Of a stretch of 64,000 bases of DNA, positions 17,274 through 26,454 are shown one piece after another. Position 1 is the stretch's first letter. Each line of letters opens with the position of its first letter. The position numbers and the translations under genes were made by a program. Location: NCBI RefSeq assembly GCF_034432235.1, contig NZ_DAOUCJ010000075.1, forward strand, positions 1-64,000. The letters are read 5' to 3'. Source of the stretch: Thermoflexus sp. (lineage in GTDB: Bacteria; Chloroflexota; Anaerolineae; Thermoflexales; Thermoflexaceae). The notes beneath the pieces were generated by a model that was not told the origin of the DNA, ran no database searches, and worked only from the letters and a program-made list of their open reading frames with translations.

Positions 17274-17502
17274 TATCGTAGCGGGAAGAAGCCTCTCTGT
17301 CAAAAATTCGGAGCTGCGCTGCAGGGTGTTCCCCCCATGGGCCTTCCGGGTCGCTTCCCGATCGGAGAGGCGGTTCTTGCTTCCGGGCGGGAGGCGAACG
17401 ATGGATAGCCGGAGGACGGGAGGATTTTGGGGCAATAGGGGGGCAGGCCTTCGGCGCGCCCGCCCCGGGAGAAGACAAGAGGGCCTGATCCATCCTTCGG
17501 AT

Positions 17503-19263
17503 TCACCGGCGACGGGAAGCGGAACGGGCGGTCTCCCCGGTCTTCACCCGCGCCACATATTCCAGGATCTCCCGGGCGCTCTGCACCGCTGCCCGGCCGG
17601 TTCCCCCCAGCATCTGCGCCAGCTCCGCCACCCGCTCTTCCCCCTCCACCCGGGCCACCCGGGCCACCGTGCGATCGCCGATCACATGCTTTTCCACCTT
17701 GAAATGGGTGTCCCCGAACCCGGCCAGCTGAGGGAGATGGGTGACGCAGAGGACCTGGTGGTGGCGGGCCAGGCGCCAGAGCTTTTCCCCGACCACCGCC
17801 CCCACCCGTCCCCCGATCCCCTGATCGATCTCATCGAAGATCAGCGTGGGGACGGGGTCCGCCTGGGCCAGGGCCACTTTCAGCGCCAGCATCAGCCGGG
17901 AGGTCTCACCCCCCGATGCGATGCGAGCCAGGGGCCGCAATCCCTCCCCGATGTTCGGAGCGATCAGAAAGGTGACGCGATCCAGCCCGGTGGCGTCGAA
18001 CGCCCAGCGGGTGCCATCCGCATAAGCTCCCTCCGGGTCCGGCACCCGTTCCAGGGCTACCGCGAACCGCGCCCCGGCCATCCGCAGATCGGCCAGCTGG
18101 GCTTCCACCTCCCGCGCCAGCCGCTCCGCGGCCTCCTGGCGCTGACGGGAGAGCCGCAGCCCCAGCTCCCCGATCTCCCGCAGCAGGCTCTCGGCCTCCT
18201 CCTCCAGGGCCGTGAGTCGCTCCTCCGCGTGGGCCAGGGTCTCCAGCTCCTGCTTCGCACGCCGCGCATAGGCCAGGATCTCCGGGATCGTATCCCCGTA
18301 TTTCCGCTGGAGCCGCCGGATGAGATCGAGCCGCTCCTCGATCTGGGCCAGCCGCCGGGGGTTGAATTCGATCCCCTCCCGATAATCCCGGACCATGTGG
18401 GCCAGGTCCTCCACCTGAGCGATCAGGCTTCCGATGGTCTCGATATAAGGCTGGAAGAGGGGATCGATGCGCGCCAGGGCCTGAAGGGAACGCGCCGCCT
18501 CGCTCAGACGATCCAGCGCCGAGGGCGCTTCTTCCTCCCCCTCGTAAAGGGCTCGATAGAGGGCATCCGCGAGATGGGCCAGCTGCTCCGCATTCGCCAG
18601 GCGATTTCGCTCCTGGAGAAGTGCCTCCTCCTCGCCCTCCCGGAGCCGGGCCGCCTCGATCTCCTCGATCTGGAAGCGGAGGAGATCCATCCGACGGACC
18701 TTCTCCCGCTCGTCCTGGCGCAGCTGTTCGATCTCCCGGCGCACCGCCCGCCAGCGGGCAACCCGCTCCGCCAGCGCGGCCCGCAACTCCCCGACCCCCG
18801 CGTATCGGTCCAGCAGCTCCAGCTGCTCCCGGGGGCGCAGGAGCGAGAGGTGTTCCGTCTGCCCGTGGATATCCACCAGGATCTGCCCGATCTCCCTCAG
18901 AACATGCAGGGGAACCAGCCGGCCGTTCACCCGGGCCACATGTCGACCCCCCGGACGGATTTCCCGGCTCAACACCACTTCCCCTGGGGGTTCCGCCTCC
19001 AGCAGGCCATGCTGCTCCAGGATCGGGGCGAGCAGCGCACCCACCGCGGCGTCCACCTGGAACAGCCCCTCGATCAGGGCCCGTTCCGCGCCGGCCCGGA
19101 TCATCTCCACATCCGCCCGGCCGCCCACCAGCACCGCCACCGCATCCACCAGGATGGATTTCCCGGCTCCAGTTTCCCCGGTCAGCACATTCAACCCGGG
19201 TTCCAGGCGGAGGGTGACCTCATCGATGATGGCGAAATCCCGAACGTGCAGCTCAATAAGCAT
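17503..19263 (-). CDS. recN: DNA repair protein RecN
   Basis: 586 aa. The start is the ATG at 19263; a longer open frame upstream is noise over the next gene. The N-terminus 'MLIELHVRDFAIIDEVTL' with Walker A 'GETGAGKSILVDA' and the C-terminal SMC-type signature 'LARIASGGETSRLMLALK', Walker B 'PTLIFDEIDQGIGG' and 'VTHLPQLA' are diagnostic of RecN. The middle (about 170-370) is a Glu/Arg-rich coiled coil. RecN is a cytoplasmic SMC-like ATPase that organises broken DNA ends for RecA-mediated repair. It follows two membrane-protein genes in the same direction. No LexA box is evident near the start. Confidence 0.96.
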   Translation of the reverse strand: MLIELHVRDFAIIDEVTLRLEPGLNVLTGETGAGKSILVDAVAVLVGGRADVEMIRAGAERALIEGLFQVDAAVGALLAPILEQHGLLEAEPPGEVVLSREIRPGGRHVARVNGRLVPLHVLREIGQILVDIHGQTEHLSLLRPREQLELLDRYAGVGELRAALAERVARWRAVRREIEQLRQDEREKVRRMDLLRFQIEEIEAARLREGEEEALLQERNRLANAEQLAHLADALYRALYEGEEEAPSALDRLSEAARSLQALARIDPLFQPYIETIGSLIAQVEDLAHMVRDYREGIEFNPRRLAQIEERLDLIRRLQRKYGDTIPEILAYARRAKQELETLAHAEERLTALEEEAESLLREIGELGLRLSRQRQEAAERLAREVEAQLADLRMAGARFAVALERVPDPEGAYADGTRWAFDATGLDRVTFLIAPNIGEGLRPLARIASGGETSRLMLALKVALAQADPVPTLIFDEIDQGIGGRVGAVVGEKLWRLARHHQVLCVTHLPQLAGFGDTHFKVEKHVIGDRTVARVARVEGEERVAELAQMLGGTGRAAVQSAREILEYVARVKTGETARSASRRR

Positions 19264-19304
19264 CCCGTCTCCCGTATCGATAGACTCGCGGCCTGTCGAT
19301 CCTC

Positions 19305-19802
19305 TCATCGCCAGAACCGAAGGTAGCCGATCACCGTGCTGATGGCCATGGCCAGATAGATCCCATCCCACAGGAGGCGTGGGAGAAACAGGGGAAAAGC
19401 CAGCAGGAGCGGCAGGCGAAAGGGCGCAAGCCCAGCGACCAATCCCCCGCTGACCACCAGCCAGATCCAGCGCCCCCGACGCCGCCCGATGAGCCGGTGC
19501 ACGATCTCCGCGGCCAGGCTCCCCACCAGCGGGCCGATGAAGATCACCCAGAAGCCCAGAGCGGCGACGATGGGAGCGGCCAGCAGGCCGATCGCCGTCG
19601 CCACCAGGGCCGCCAGGCCGTAATCCAGCGGGCGGGCGTTGAAGAAAACCGCCTGCTGGCCGGCCACACATGCCCGACAGCGATATCCCACCGGCGTCTG
19701 AACCGCGCACCGGATGCAGATCGGCCGCCCGCATCGGTTGCAACGCAACGCGGTGGGGGTGCCGGGATGAAAGGCGCAGAACAGGGTTTCCTCCCCGGCC
19801 AT
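19305..19802 (-). CDS. zinc-finger (B-box-like) membrane protein of unknown function
   Basis: 165 aa from the ATG at 19802, with AAGGAGG 6 nt upstream. The first 45 residues carry a treble-clef-like zinc motif: 'CAFHPGTPTALRCNRCGRPIC' and 'RCAVQTPVGYRCRAC'. Three or four hydrophobic helices follow from about residue 58. Proteins of this type ('rhomboid/B-box' and DUF-type membrane proteins) are common in Chloroflexota and Actinobacteria, but no function is established here. It lies between recN and a DUF92 gene in the same orientation. Confidence 0.8.
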   Translation of the reverse strand: MAGEETLFCAFHPGTPTALRCNRCGRPICIRCAVQTPVGYRCRACVAGQQAVFFNARPLDYGLAALVATAIGLLAAPIVAALGFWVIFIGPLVGSLAAEIVHRLIGRRRGRWIWLVVSGGLVAGLAPFRLPLLLAFPLFLPRLLWDGIYLAMAISTVIGYLRFWR

Positions 19803-19878
19803 CCATGGCCTCCTTTATCATGATAAGACCTACGCCGCTGATCTCCGATGGGAAAGACAGGTGTCCCAACCGGATGGA

Positions 19879-20706
19879 TTATCCCCGGACGATGATCCAC
19901 AGACCCATCGCAAGGGCTCCGGCGAGGGCGGCCAGGGCGTTGACGCCATCGTTGTTCAGCCCTTTCCATCCCCGCAGCGGGCGGGTCGGCTGGCCGCAGC
20001 GATGGATCCGACGCTCCGTTTCTTTCCCGCACCGATCGCACCAGTAGATCTGCTGCACCGTCGCGCCCAGCAGGCTGTCCAGCAGCATCCCGAGGAAGCC
20101 GGCCAGCCCCACCGGCAGGGCCATCCCGAGGGATCCGCCCACCGGGCTCAGCCCGACCGCCAGGATCCCGATCCCCAGCGCCCCCAGCCCGCCGGCGATC
20201 GTCCCCTCCCGCGTGATCGCCCCGGAGGTTCCCGGAGGAACCCGCTTCCCCCTCCAGATATCCCAGGGGGAACGTCCACGGAGCAGCCCGACCTCCGTCG
20301 CCCAGGTATCCGCCGTGACGGCCGCCAGGCTCCCGGCGAACATCCACCAGAACGCCGGATGCGGAGAGAACCCCCAGAGGATCGCCAGCATCGCCCCGAC
20401 CCCCCCGTTCGCCAGCGCCTGCCCCAGGTCCCGACGCCCGCCCTTGGCGAAGTCCAGGGCCGCTTCCGCCTTCCGCCGGGATCCATAGCGGGTCAGCGCC
20501 GAGGAGGAGATGAAAAACGCGATCAGCAGCACCGCCCACGGCCATCCTCCGAAACCGAAGACCGCCGTGCCCACCAGCACCGCTCCCAGCCATCCGCTCC
20601 CGGCCAGCATGCCCAGCCGGAAGGCGATGCCCCCAGTGAGGCCGCTGAGCGCCAGGCCCAGGATCAGGCGCTGGGCGATCTGCCCATTCTCGATTCCGGG
20701 CGCCAT
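19879..20706 (-). CDS. DUF92 family integral membrane protein
   Basis: 275 aa from the ATG at 20706; ribosome binding site weak. Six or more hydrophobic helices contain the DUF92 signature features 'SSALTRYG...RRKAEAALDFAKGGRRDLGQ', 'AGSLAAVTADTWATEVG' and 'PPGTSGAITREGT', with a cytoplasmic 'WCDRCGKETERRIHRCG' loop and 'GWKGLNNDGVNALAALAGAL' near the end. The family includes plant VTE6 (phytyl-phosphate kinase) and related CTP-dependent polyprenol kinases, so an isoprenoid-phosphate role is possible. It is divergent from the sulfite-oxidase-fold gene. Confidence 0.88.
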   Translation of the reverse strand: MAPGIENGQIAQRLILGLALSGLTGGIAFRLGMLAGSGWLGAVLVGTAVFGFGGWPWAVLLIAFFISSSALTRYGSRRKAEAALDFAKGGRRDLGQALANGGVGAMLAILWGFSPHPAFWWMFAGSLAAVTADTWATEVGLLRGRSPWDIWRGKRVPPGTSGAITREGTIAGGLGALGIGILAVGLSPVGGSLGMALPVGLAGFLGMLLDSLLGATVQQIYWCDRCGKETERRIHRCGQPTRPLRGWKGLNNDGVNALAALAGALAMGLWIIVRG

Positions 20707-20727
20707 TCCGTGTAGAATCTCCAGTAA

Positions 20728-20752
20728 CCGGGCCGCACAGCATCCGGCCCGG
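20728..20752. promoter_or_regulatory. 8-bp inverted repeat in a divergent promoter region
   Basis: CCGGGCCG / CGGCCCGG with a 9-nt loop, lying between the divergent DUF92 and sulfite-oxidase-fold genes. It may be an operator or a 5'-leader hairpin. No clear -10/-35 pair was assigned. Confidence 0.3.
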
Positions 20753-20844
20753 GGATATCCGGAGACTGCGTGGTTTCCATTATCCTTTATCCTTTCTTAT
20801 GGCGCTCCGGGAACCCACAATCCGATCATCCAATGGAGGGGGCA

Positions 20845-21441
20845 ATGCGGTTCGAACGGAAGATTCATGAGGAAGCGGCCCGGTTCGCCCGGCGCCTGCC
20901 GCCCGGGCAGGTCCTGACGGAGAAATTCCCGGTGCTGCATTACGGGCCGATCCCGAAGTTCGATCCGGCGACCTGGGACTTCCGGGTCTTCGGGCTGGTG
21001 GAAGAGGAGAAGCGCTGGACCTGGGAGGAGTTCCAGCAGCTCCCCCGGACCACCATCACCATCGATGTGCACTGCGTCACCGGGTGGAGCAAGCTGGATA
21101 CCACCTGGACCGGGGTGGCCTTTCGGGATCTGCTGCGGTTCGTTCGGGTGAAGCCTGAGGCCCGCTACGTGATGGCCCACTGCGAATACGGGTTCACGAC
21201 CAACATCCCGATGGAATACATGGAAGACGCCCTGCTGGCCACCCATTACAACGGGGAGCCGCTGACGCCCGAGCACGGTTACCCCCTCCGCCTGATCGTG
21301 CCCCGCCTGTATTTCTGGAAGAGCGCGAAATGGCTCCGGGCGCTGGAGTTCATGGCCGAGGATCGGCCGGGCTTCTGGGAGCAGGCCGGCTATCATATGC
21401 GGGGGGACCCGTGGCGGGAGGAACGGTATCGGGAATGGTGA
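20845..21441 (+). CDS. cytoplasmic sulfite-oxidase-fold molybdopterin oxidoreductase
   Basis: 198 aa. The ATG at 20845 follows GGAGGGGGCA; an upstream in-frame ATG at 20770 lacks a ribosome binding site. The domain spans the whole protein: 'FPVLHYGPIPKFDPATWDFRV', the Mo-ligand Cys77 in 'TIDVHCVTGWSKLDTTWTGV', 'AHCEYGFTTNIPMEY', 'HGYPLRLIVPRLYFWKSAKW' and a terminal 'W..AGYHMRGDPWREERY'. It lacks the Tat signal of MsrP/YedY and the haem domain of sulfite oxidases, so it belongs to the small soluble group with unknown physiological substrate. metE follows 56 bp downstream. Confidence 0.9.
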   Translation: MRFERKIHEEAARFARRLPPGQVLTEKFPVLHYGPIPKFDPATWDFRVFGLVEEEKRWTWEEFQQLPRTTITIDVHCVTGWSKLDTTWTGVAFRDLLRFVRVKPEARYVMAHCEYGFTTNIPMEYMEDALLATHYNGEPLTPEHGYPLRLIVPRLYFWKSAKWLRALEFMAEDRPGFWEQAGYHMRGDPWREERYREW

Positions 21442-21497
21442 GCGGAAGGCCGGGATGGGCCTGGGATCCTTCAATACTCTCCTCGCAGGAGGGACCG

Positions 21498-23723
21498 ATG
21501 CACACCTACGCGTATGGCTATCCCCGCCTGGGGCGCAAACGGGAATATAAATCCCTGATCGAGGGCTTCTGGGCCGGGAAGCTTCAGGAGGCGGAGCTGG
21601 TCGCTGGCCTGGAGGCCCTGGAGGCGGAGCGCCTGGAGACCTATCGACGCTTTGTGGATCGCTTCCCGGTCGGCGAGCTCTCCCTGTATGACCCGATGCT
21701 GGACACGGCCCTGATCCTGGGGCTTTACCTGAACGGCGAGCGGCTGGAGGATTACTTCGCGCTGGCGCGGGGCGAGAAGGCCCTGGAGCTCACCAAATGG
21801 TTTAACACCAACTATCATTACCTGGTCCCGGAGATCCCCTTTGCGGGGGGGCAACCTCCGGCCTTCCGGGTCGCCTGGAACAAACCCCTCGAAGCGTTCC
21901 GGAAGACCCCGGACGGCATCCCGTATGTGATCGGCCCGTATACGTTCCTCCGGCTCAGCAAGGGATATCCCCCGGAGGCCTTCGGGGCGCTGTTCCGCGC
22001 GCTGATCCCAGCCTATGCCGAGCTGTTCCGATCCCTGAAAGCGGCCGGCGCCGCCATGATCCATGTCGATGAGCCTGCATGGGTGACGGACGTGCCGCCC
22101 GAGCACATCGCGCTGATCCGCGAGGCTTACGCCGCCCTGGGCCGGGAGGCGGAGCTCCTGGTGTTCACCTACTACGATAGCGTGGATTTCCTCGAGCAAC
22201 TCTACGATATGCCGTTGCGGGGCATCGGGCTGGATCTCATCCACGGCGCGGAGAACCTGGACACGCTCCGGCGGGCGGGCTTCCCCTCCGACAAGATCCT
22301 GATCGCCGGGATCGTGGACGGCCGCAACGTCTGGAAGACGGATCTCCGGAAGGCCGCGCGGCAGATCGAGGCGCTCCGCCGGTGGACTTCCGCCGAGATC
22401 TGGATCTCCAACGCCGGGCCACTCTATCACCTCCCCGTAACCGTCGAGCTGGAATCCCGTCTCGATCCGGCCCTTCAGGAGCGCATCGCCTTCGCCACGG
22501 AACGCCTCAAGGAGCTCCACCTGCTCAAAACCCTGATGACCGAAGGGGAGACCGAAGCGGTGCGGCGATGGAATGCCCCAGCCCACCCCACCGATCACTG
22601 GTATCGCCCGGAGGTCCAGGAGCGGGTGCGCCGCTTAAGGCCGGAGGATTTCTCCCGCGACCTCCCCTACGCAGAGCGATCCCGACGGCAGCGGGAACGG
22701 CTGCCTCTTCCCCTCTTCCCCACCACCACCATCGGCAGCTTCCCCCAGACGGAGGATCTGCGCCGGGCCCGCACGGCCTATCGCGCGGGGAAGCTTCCGG
22801 AGGCCGAATACGAAGCCCTCATCCGGGAGCGGATCCGGTATGTCATCCAGGTCCAGGAAGAGCTGGGCCTGGATGTGCTGGTCCACGGGGAGTTCGAGCG
22901 CTCGGACATGGTGGAATTCTTCGCCGAGCGCCTGGAGGGCTTCGCCATCACCCAGCACGGCTGGATCCTCTCCTACGGCACCCGTGTGTATCGGCCGCCG
23001 ATCCTGTATGGGGATGTCCATCGGCCCCGGCCGATGACCCTGAAAGAAATCGCCTACGCTCAATCCCTGACCGCGAAGCCTGTGAAGGGCATGCTCACCG
23101 GGCCGGTGACCATGCTGGCCTGGAGCTACATCCGGGAGGACATCCCGGTGCAGGAGGTGGCCTTCCAGCTGGCCCTGGCCATTCAGGATGAGGTGCGGGA
23201 TCTGGAGGCGGCGGGGATCCGGGTGATCCAGATCGATGAGCCGGCTTTTCGGGAGCGGGCACCTCTCAAGCGGCGGCGGTGGCCTGAATACTTCGACTGG
23301 GCGGTGAAGGCCTTCCGTCTGGCCTCCCGGGCCCGGCCGGAGACCCAGATCCACACCCATATGTGCTACTCGGAGTTCAATGAGATCATCGAATACATCG
23401 ACGCCCTGGACGCCGATGTGATCAGCATCGAGGCCACGCGGAGCCGGGGCGAGGTCATCCACGCGTTCGAGCGCCACCGCTATGAGCGCCAGATCGGCCC
23501 GGGCGTCTACGACGTGCATTCCCCCGCCATCCCCACGCCGGAATCCATGGAAGCGATCATCGAACGGGCCATCCGGGTGATCCCTCCGGAGAACATCTGG
23601 GTGAACCCGGACTGCGGGCTTAAGACCCGACGGTGGGAGGAGGTGATCCCCTCCCTGCGCCATATGGTATCGGCGGCCCGGCGCCTCCGCGAGCGCCACG
23701 GGGCGGCCGTGCCGACGCCCTGA
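21498..23723 (+). CDS. metE: cobalamin-independent methionine synthase MetE
   Basis: 741 aa from the ATG at 21498, with GCAGGAGG upstream. The N-terminal barrel begins 'AYGYPRLGRKREYKSLIEGFW'. The C-terminal catalytic barrel holds 'FPTTTIGSFPQTEDLRRAR', 'HGEFERSDMVEFFAERL', 'KGMLTGPVTMLAWS', 'QIDEPAFRE', and the zinc ligands in 'HTHMCYSEFNEII' and 'WVNPDCGLKTR'. It transfers a methyl group from 5-methyltetrahydrofolate (polyglutamate) to homocysteine. Length matches the family. No B12 or SAM riboswitch is seen in the short upstream gap. Confidence 0.97.
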   Translation: MHTYAYGYPRLGRKREYKSLIEGFWAGKLQEAELVAGLEALEAERLETYRRFVDRFPVGELSLYDPMLDTALILGLYLNGERLEDYFALARGEKALELTKWFNTNYHYLVPEIPFAGGQPPAFRVAWNKPLEAFRKTPDGIPYVIGPYTFLRLSKGYPPEAFGALFRALIPAYAELFRSLKAAGAAMIHVDEPAWVTDVPPEHIALIREAYAALGREAELLVFTYYDSVDFLEQLYDMPLRGIGLDLIHGAENLDTLRRAGFPSDKILIAGIVDGRNVWKTDLRKAARQIEALRRWTSAEIWISNAGPLYHLPVTVELESRLDPALQERIAFATERLKELHLLKTLMTEGETEAVRRWNAPAHPTDHWYRPEVQERVRRLRPEDFSRDLPYAERSRRQRERLPLPLFPTTTIGSFPQTEDLRRARTAYRAGKLPEAEYEALIRERIRYVIQVQEELGLDVLVHGEFERSDMVEFFAERLEGFAITQHGWILSYGTRVYRPPILYGDVHRPRPMTLKEIAYAQSLTAKPVKGMLTGPVTMLAWSYIREDIPVQEVAFQLALAIQDEVRDLEAAGIRVIQIDEPAFRERAPLKRRRWPEYFDWAVKAFRLASRARPETQIHTHMCYSEFNEIIEYIDALDADVISIEATRSRGEVIHAFERHRYERQIGPGVYDVHSPAIPTPESMEAIIERAIRVIPPENIWVNPDCGLKTRRWEEVIPSLRHMVSAARRLRERHGAAVPTP

Positions 23724-23743
23724 AACGGAAAGGGGGCCAGAGT

Positions 23744-23773
23744 TTGCATCCCGGCCCGCTTTTGTGTTAGGAT
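23744..23773 (+). promoter_or_regulatory. probable sigma-70-type promoter for lipA
   Basis: TTGCAT (23744-23749) and TAGGAT (23768-23773) with an 18-bp spacer, 40 bp before the lipA ATG. Confidence 0.5.
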
Positions 23774-23812
23774 GAACGCGTCATCGGCCAACCTCCGGAA
23801 CGAGGTGAGCGA

Positions 23813-24781
23813 ATGGCTTCCACGATCCGCGAGCCCATCCCCCTGGAAGCGGCCCCGGTCTCCCCGCCCCGTCTCTCGCGGCGCCCGGAGTGGTTGAAAG
23901 TTCGGGCCCCCCAGGGGGAGACCTATGAATTCGTGCTCCGGCTGATGCGGAGCAAGCGCCTCCACACGGTCTGTGAGGAGGCCCACTGCCCGAACATCGG
24001 GGAATGCTGGGGGCGCGGCACGGCGACGTTTATGATCCTGGGGGACGTCTGCACCCGTTCCTGTCGGTTCTGCGCAGTCAAAACCGGCCGCCCGCTCGCC
24101 GTGGATTGGGATGAGCCGAACCGCGTGGCGGAGGCCGTCCGGGCGATGGGGCTTTCCCACGCGGTGATCACCTCGGTCAACCGGGACGAGCTGCCGGATG
24201 GAGGTGCCACCCTCTTCGCGATGACCATCCGCCGGATCCGGGAGCGGGTTCCGGGTTGCACGGTGGAGGTGCTCACGCCGGACTTCAAGGGATCGATCGA
24301 TGCCCTGCGCATCGTCATCGAGGCGCGGCCGGACATCTTCAACCACAATGTGGAGACGGTGCCCCGGCTTTTCAAGAAGGTGCAACCTCAGGATCGCTAC
24401 GAATGGGCGATGGCCACGCTTTCCAACGCCAAGAAGCTGTGGCCGGAATGCGTCACCAAATCCGGGATCATGGTCGGGCTGGGGGAGACGTGGGCGGAGA
24501 TCATCGACGTGATGAAGGATCTGCGAGCGGTGGGCGTGGATATCCTCACCATCGGTCAGTATCTCCAGCCTTCCCGGAACCATCTTCCGGTGGAGCGGTT
24601 CTACCGGCCGGAGGAATTCGAGGAGCTGAAACGGATCGGCTACGAGCTGGGGTTCCGATGGGTGGAAAGCGGCCCGCTGGTGCGCAGCAGCTACCGGGCG
24701 GAGGCCCAGGCCCGGGCCCTCTCCCGGGTGCCCCGGCCGGCGGCAGGGGAAGCCGCGCCAGACCCCCCGATCCGGCCGTGA
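23813..24781 (+). CDS. lipA: lipoyl synthase LipA
   Basis: 322 aa from the ATG at 23813, with GAGGTGAG upstream. The auxiliary cluster Cys motif is 'CEEAHCPNIGEC' (C54, C59, C65) and the radical SAM motif is 'CTRSCRFC' (C80, C84, C87). Others are 'TSVNRDELPDGGA', 'NHNVETVPRLF', 'TKSGIMVGLGET' and the C-terminal 'ESGPLVRSSYRAE' with the serine cluster ligand. LipA inserts two sulfurs into protein-bound octanoyl groups. The likely client in this window is the lipoyl domain of the E2 at 31595-32857. No lipB or lipM lies beside it. Confidence 0.97.
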   Translation: MASTIREPIPLEAAPVSPPRLSRRPEWLKVRAPQGETYEFVLRLMRSKRLHTVCEEAHCPNIGECWGRGTATFMILGDVCTRSCRFCAVKTGRPLAVDWDEPNRVAEAVRAMGLSHAVITSVNRDELPDGGATLFAMTIRRIRERVPGCTVEVLTPDFKGSIDALRIVIEARPDIFNHNVETVPRLFKKVQPQDRYEWAMATLSNAKKLWPECVTKSGIMVGLGETWAEIIDVMKDLRAVGVDILTIGQYLQPSRNHLPVERFYRPEEFEELKRIGYELGFRWVESGPLVRSSYRAEAQARALSRVPRPAAGEAAPDPPIRP

Positions 24782-24880
24782 TCCGGGTGAGTTCCCCAGC
24801 GCCGTCGGATCCCCGGCGGGGGGAAGGGCCATCCCGCCCCCCCCCGGATCCAGGCCTAGCGGCGTCCGTCCCGCATAAAA

Positions 24881-24935
24881 AGCGAAGCGCCGGGGGCCGC
24901 CATCCCCGGCGCTCGGCTAAAAGGAGGAGAAGAGG
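24881..24935 (-). ncRNA. 3' end of a possible small RNA: CU-rich anti-SD stretch plus intrinsic terminator
   Basis: On the minus strand a 10-bp stem (AGCGCCGGGG / CCCCGGCGCT, 24886-24913) is followed by TTCGCTTTTT, a good intrinsic terminator. Directly upstream is CTTCTCCTCCTTTT, complementary to GGAGG ribosome binding sites. No minus-strand gene with a recognisable product ends here and lipA is on the other strand, so the terminator needs an owner. A single-stranded UCCUCC next to a terminator is a common bacterial sRNA layout. The 5' end and function are not defined. Confidence 0.3.
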
Positions 24936-25349
24936 TTCCGCCCGCTGCTCACTTTACAGGATACGCCACGGCCGGCTTCTCCGCTGGACGGAAATCCGAC
25001 GTTTCCCTGACGTTTCCTCGACGTCGGAGGCGATCCCCTGGACCGGGCCTTCGGGGGGGAACCCCCTGGCCCCTCCCACAGCGCCATTCCCATATCAGGT
25101 CGGAGCTCCGTCATTCGTTCCCTTCCCCGCTGGGGGGCTTTCGGGGCTGGGCCGGCCGCCTTCAACGGCCAGTTCCGCCTCGAAACGCCGGGGAAAGGAC
25201 CGTCCCGCTTTCCCGCATCCCAGCCCGGCAGGAGTCAGGCGGCAGGTTGTCCCGCGGAGTATGGAAGTTTGGTGGAGCACGGATCGCTGGGCCCTTCCCT
25301 CCTAAGCCCTTCCCGCAGAGAAGAGAAGAGAGGAAAAATAATTGGGGGT

Positions 25350-25384
25350 GGGCCAACCGGGGGTCAGAGGCCTGCCGTTGGCCC
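25350..25384 (+). promoter_or_regulatory. hairpin in the leader of the ABC-2 exporter operon
   Basis: A perfect 8-bp stem GGGCCAAC / GTTGGCCC with a 19-nt loop, 57 bp before the ATPase start. It may affect mRNA stability or be an operator. It matches no riboswitch I know. Confidence 0.35.
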
Positions 25385-25440
25385 GGGGAATTCCCTTCGT
25401 CAGCCCACAGGCAGGACGTGAATTCACAAGGAGCGATCAT

Positions 25441-26454
25441 ATGGAGGGAGCAGTCTGGGCGGTGCGCACCGAGCGGCTGACCCGGGTCTATCGGGTGGCC
25501 CGGAAACGGGGGCAGCCGCCTCAGGAGCGGGTCGCCTTGCAGGAGGTGGATCTGGAGATCCGCCCCGGCGAGCTGTTCGGCCTGCTGGGGCCGAACGGGG
25601 CCGGGAAGACCACGCTGATCAAGATCCTCACCACCCTGCTCCTGCCGACCTCCGGCCGGGCATGGGTCGCCGGCTACGATGTGGCCACCCAGCCGGAGGC
25701 CATCCGACGTCGCATCAATATGGTGGCGGGCGGCGAATCCTGCGGTTACGGGTTGCTCACGGTGCGCGAGAACCTGTGGATGTTCTCCCAGTTCTACGGC
25801 CTGGATAACCGGACCGCGCGCCGCCGCATCGAGGAGCTGCTCGAGCGCTTCGACATGCGGGATCGCGGGGATTCCAAGATGTCGGATCTCTCCACCGGGC
25901 TGCGGCAGAAGGTGAACATCATCCGGGGCTTCCTCACCGACCCGGAGATCCTGTTCCTGGACGAGCCCACCCTTGGGCTGGACGTCAACGCGGCGCGGCA
26001 GATCCGCTCGTTCATCCGGGCGTGGATCCAGGATCGGCCGGGGCGGACGATCCTTCTGACCACCCACTACATGCTGGAAGCGGAGGAGCTGTGCGATCGG
26101 GTGGCGATCATCGATCGAGGACGCATCCTGGCCTGCGACACCCCCCAGGGGCTGAAGCGTCGCCTCCAACGGGATGCCATCTTCTCCATCGAGGTGACCG
26201 AGTTCCCGCATCACGCCCAGCTCCTCGGAGAGATCCCCGGAGTGCGCCAGGTCCACCATCGCCATCATGACGGGCATCTGGAGCTGGACCTCATCCTGGA
26301 GGAGGAGGGAGTGATCGGGCCGGTGATCTCGGTACTGACCGCGAACGGCGCCCACATCCGGGCCCTCCGCAAACGGGAGCCCACCCTGGAGGATGTGTTT
26401 GTCAGCCTGGTGGGGCGAGGGCTTTCGGAAACCGGCGAGGAGGAGCCAGGATGA
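25441..26454 (+). CDS. ABC-2 type exporter ATP-binding protein (DrrA/NodI-like)
   Basis: 337 aa from the ATG at 25441, with AAGGAG upstream; a longer frame to 25342 is rejected. Walker A 'GPNGAGKTTLIKIL', signature 'LSTGLRQKVNIIRGF', Walker B 'EILFLDEPTLGLD', switch 'LLTTHYMLEAEELCD'. The C-terminal 110 residues follow the family's accessory domain and end 'REPTLEDVFVSLVGRGLSE'. It is the ATPase of a three-gene exporter: its stop overlaps the next ATG by 4 nt. Homologues export drugs or glycolipids; the substrate is not deducible. Confidence 0.93.
   Translation: MEGAVWAVRTERLTRVYRVARKRGQPPQERVALQEVDLEIRPGELFGLLGPNGAGKTTLIKILTTLLLPTSGRAWVAGYDVATQPEAIRRRINMVAGGESCGYGLLTVRENLWMFSQFYGLDNRTARRRIEELLERFDMRDRGDSKMSDLSTGLRQKVNIIRGFLTDPEILFLDEPTLGLDVNAARQIRSFIRAWIQDRPGRTILLTTHYMLEAEELCDRVAIIDRGRILACDTPQGLKRRLQRDAIFSIEVTEFPHHAQLLGEIPGVRQVHHRHHDGHLELDLILEEEGVIGPVISVLTANGAHIRALRKREPTLEDVFVSLVGRGLSETGEEEPG

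Larger units (their letters stand above)
24782..25440. other. 659-bp intergenic region with an orphan minus-strand terminator
   Basis: No supported protein gene lies here; short open frames on both strands lack coding character. It holds a minus-strand intrinsic terminator (24881-24913) preceded by an anti-Shine-Dalgarno-like stretch, and a hairpin at 25350-25384 in the leader of the ABC exporter. A direct repeat GGAAACGTC occurs twice on the minus strand around 25000-25020. Confidence 0.55.

Noticed and set aside
16594..19326. Very long open frame on the plus strand antisense to recN
   Set aside because: It is an antisense shadow of recN caused by GC-rich third positions; no domain or start signal, while recN is unmistakable.
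24917..25165. 82-codon minus-strand frame ending just before the orphan terminator
   Set aside because: Pro/Gly/Arg/Ser-rich without hydrophobic pattern or recognisable domain; I prefer a non-coding interpretation of the terminator.
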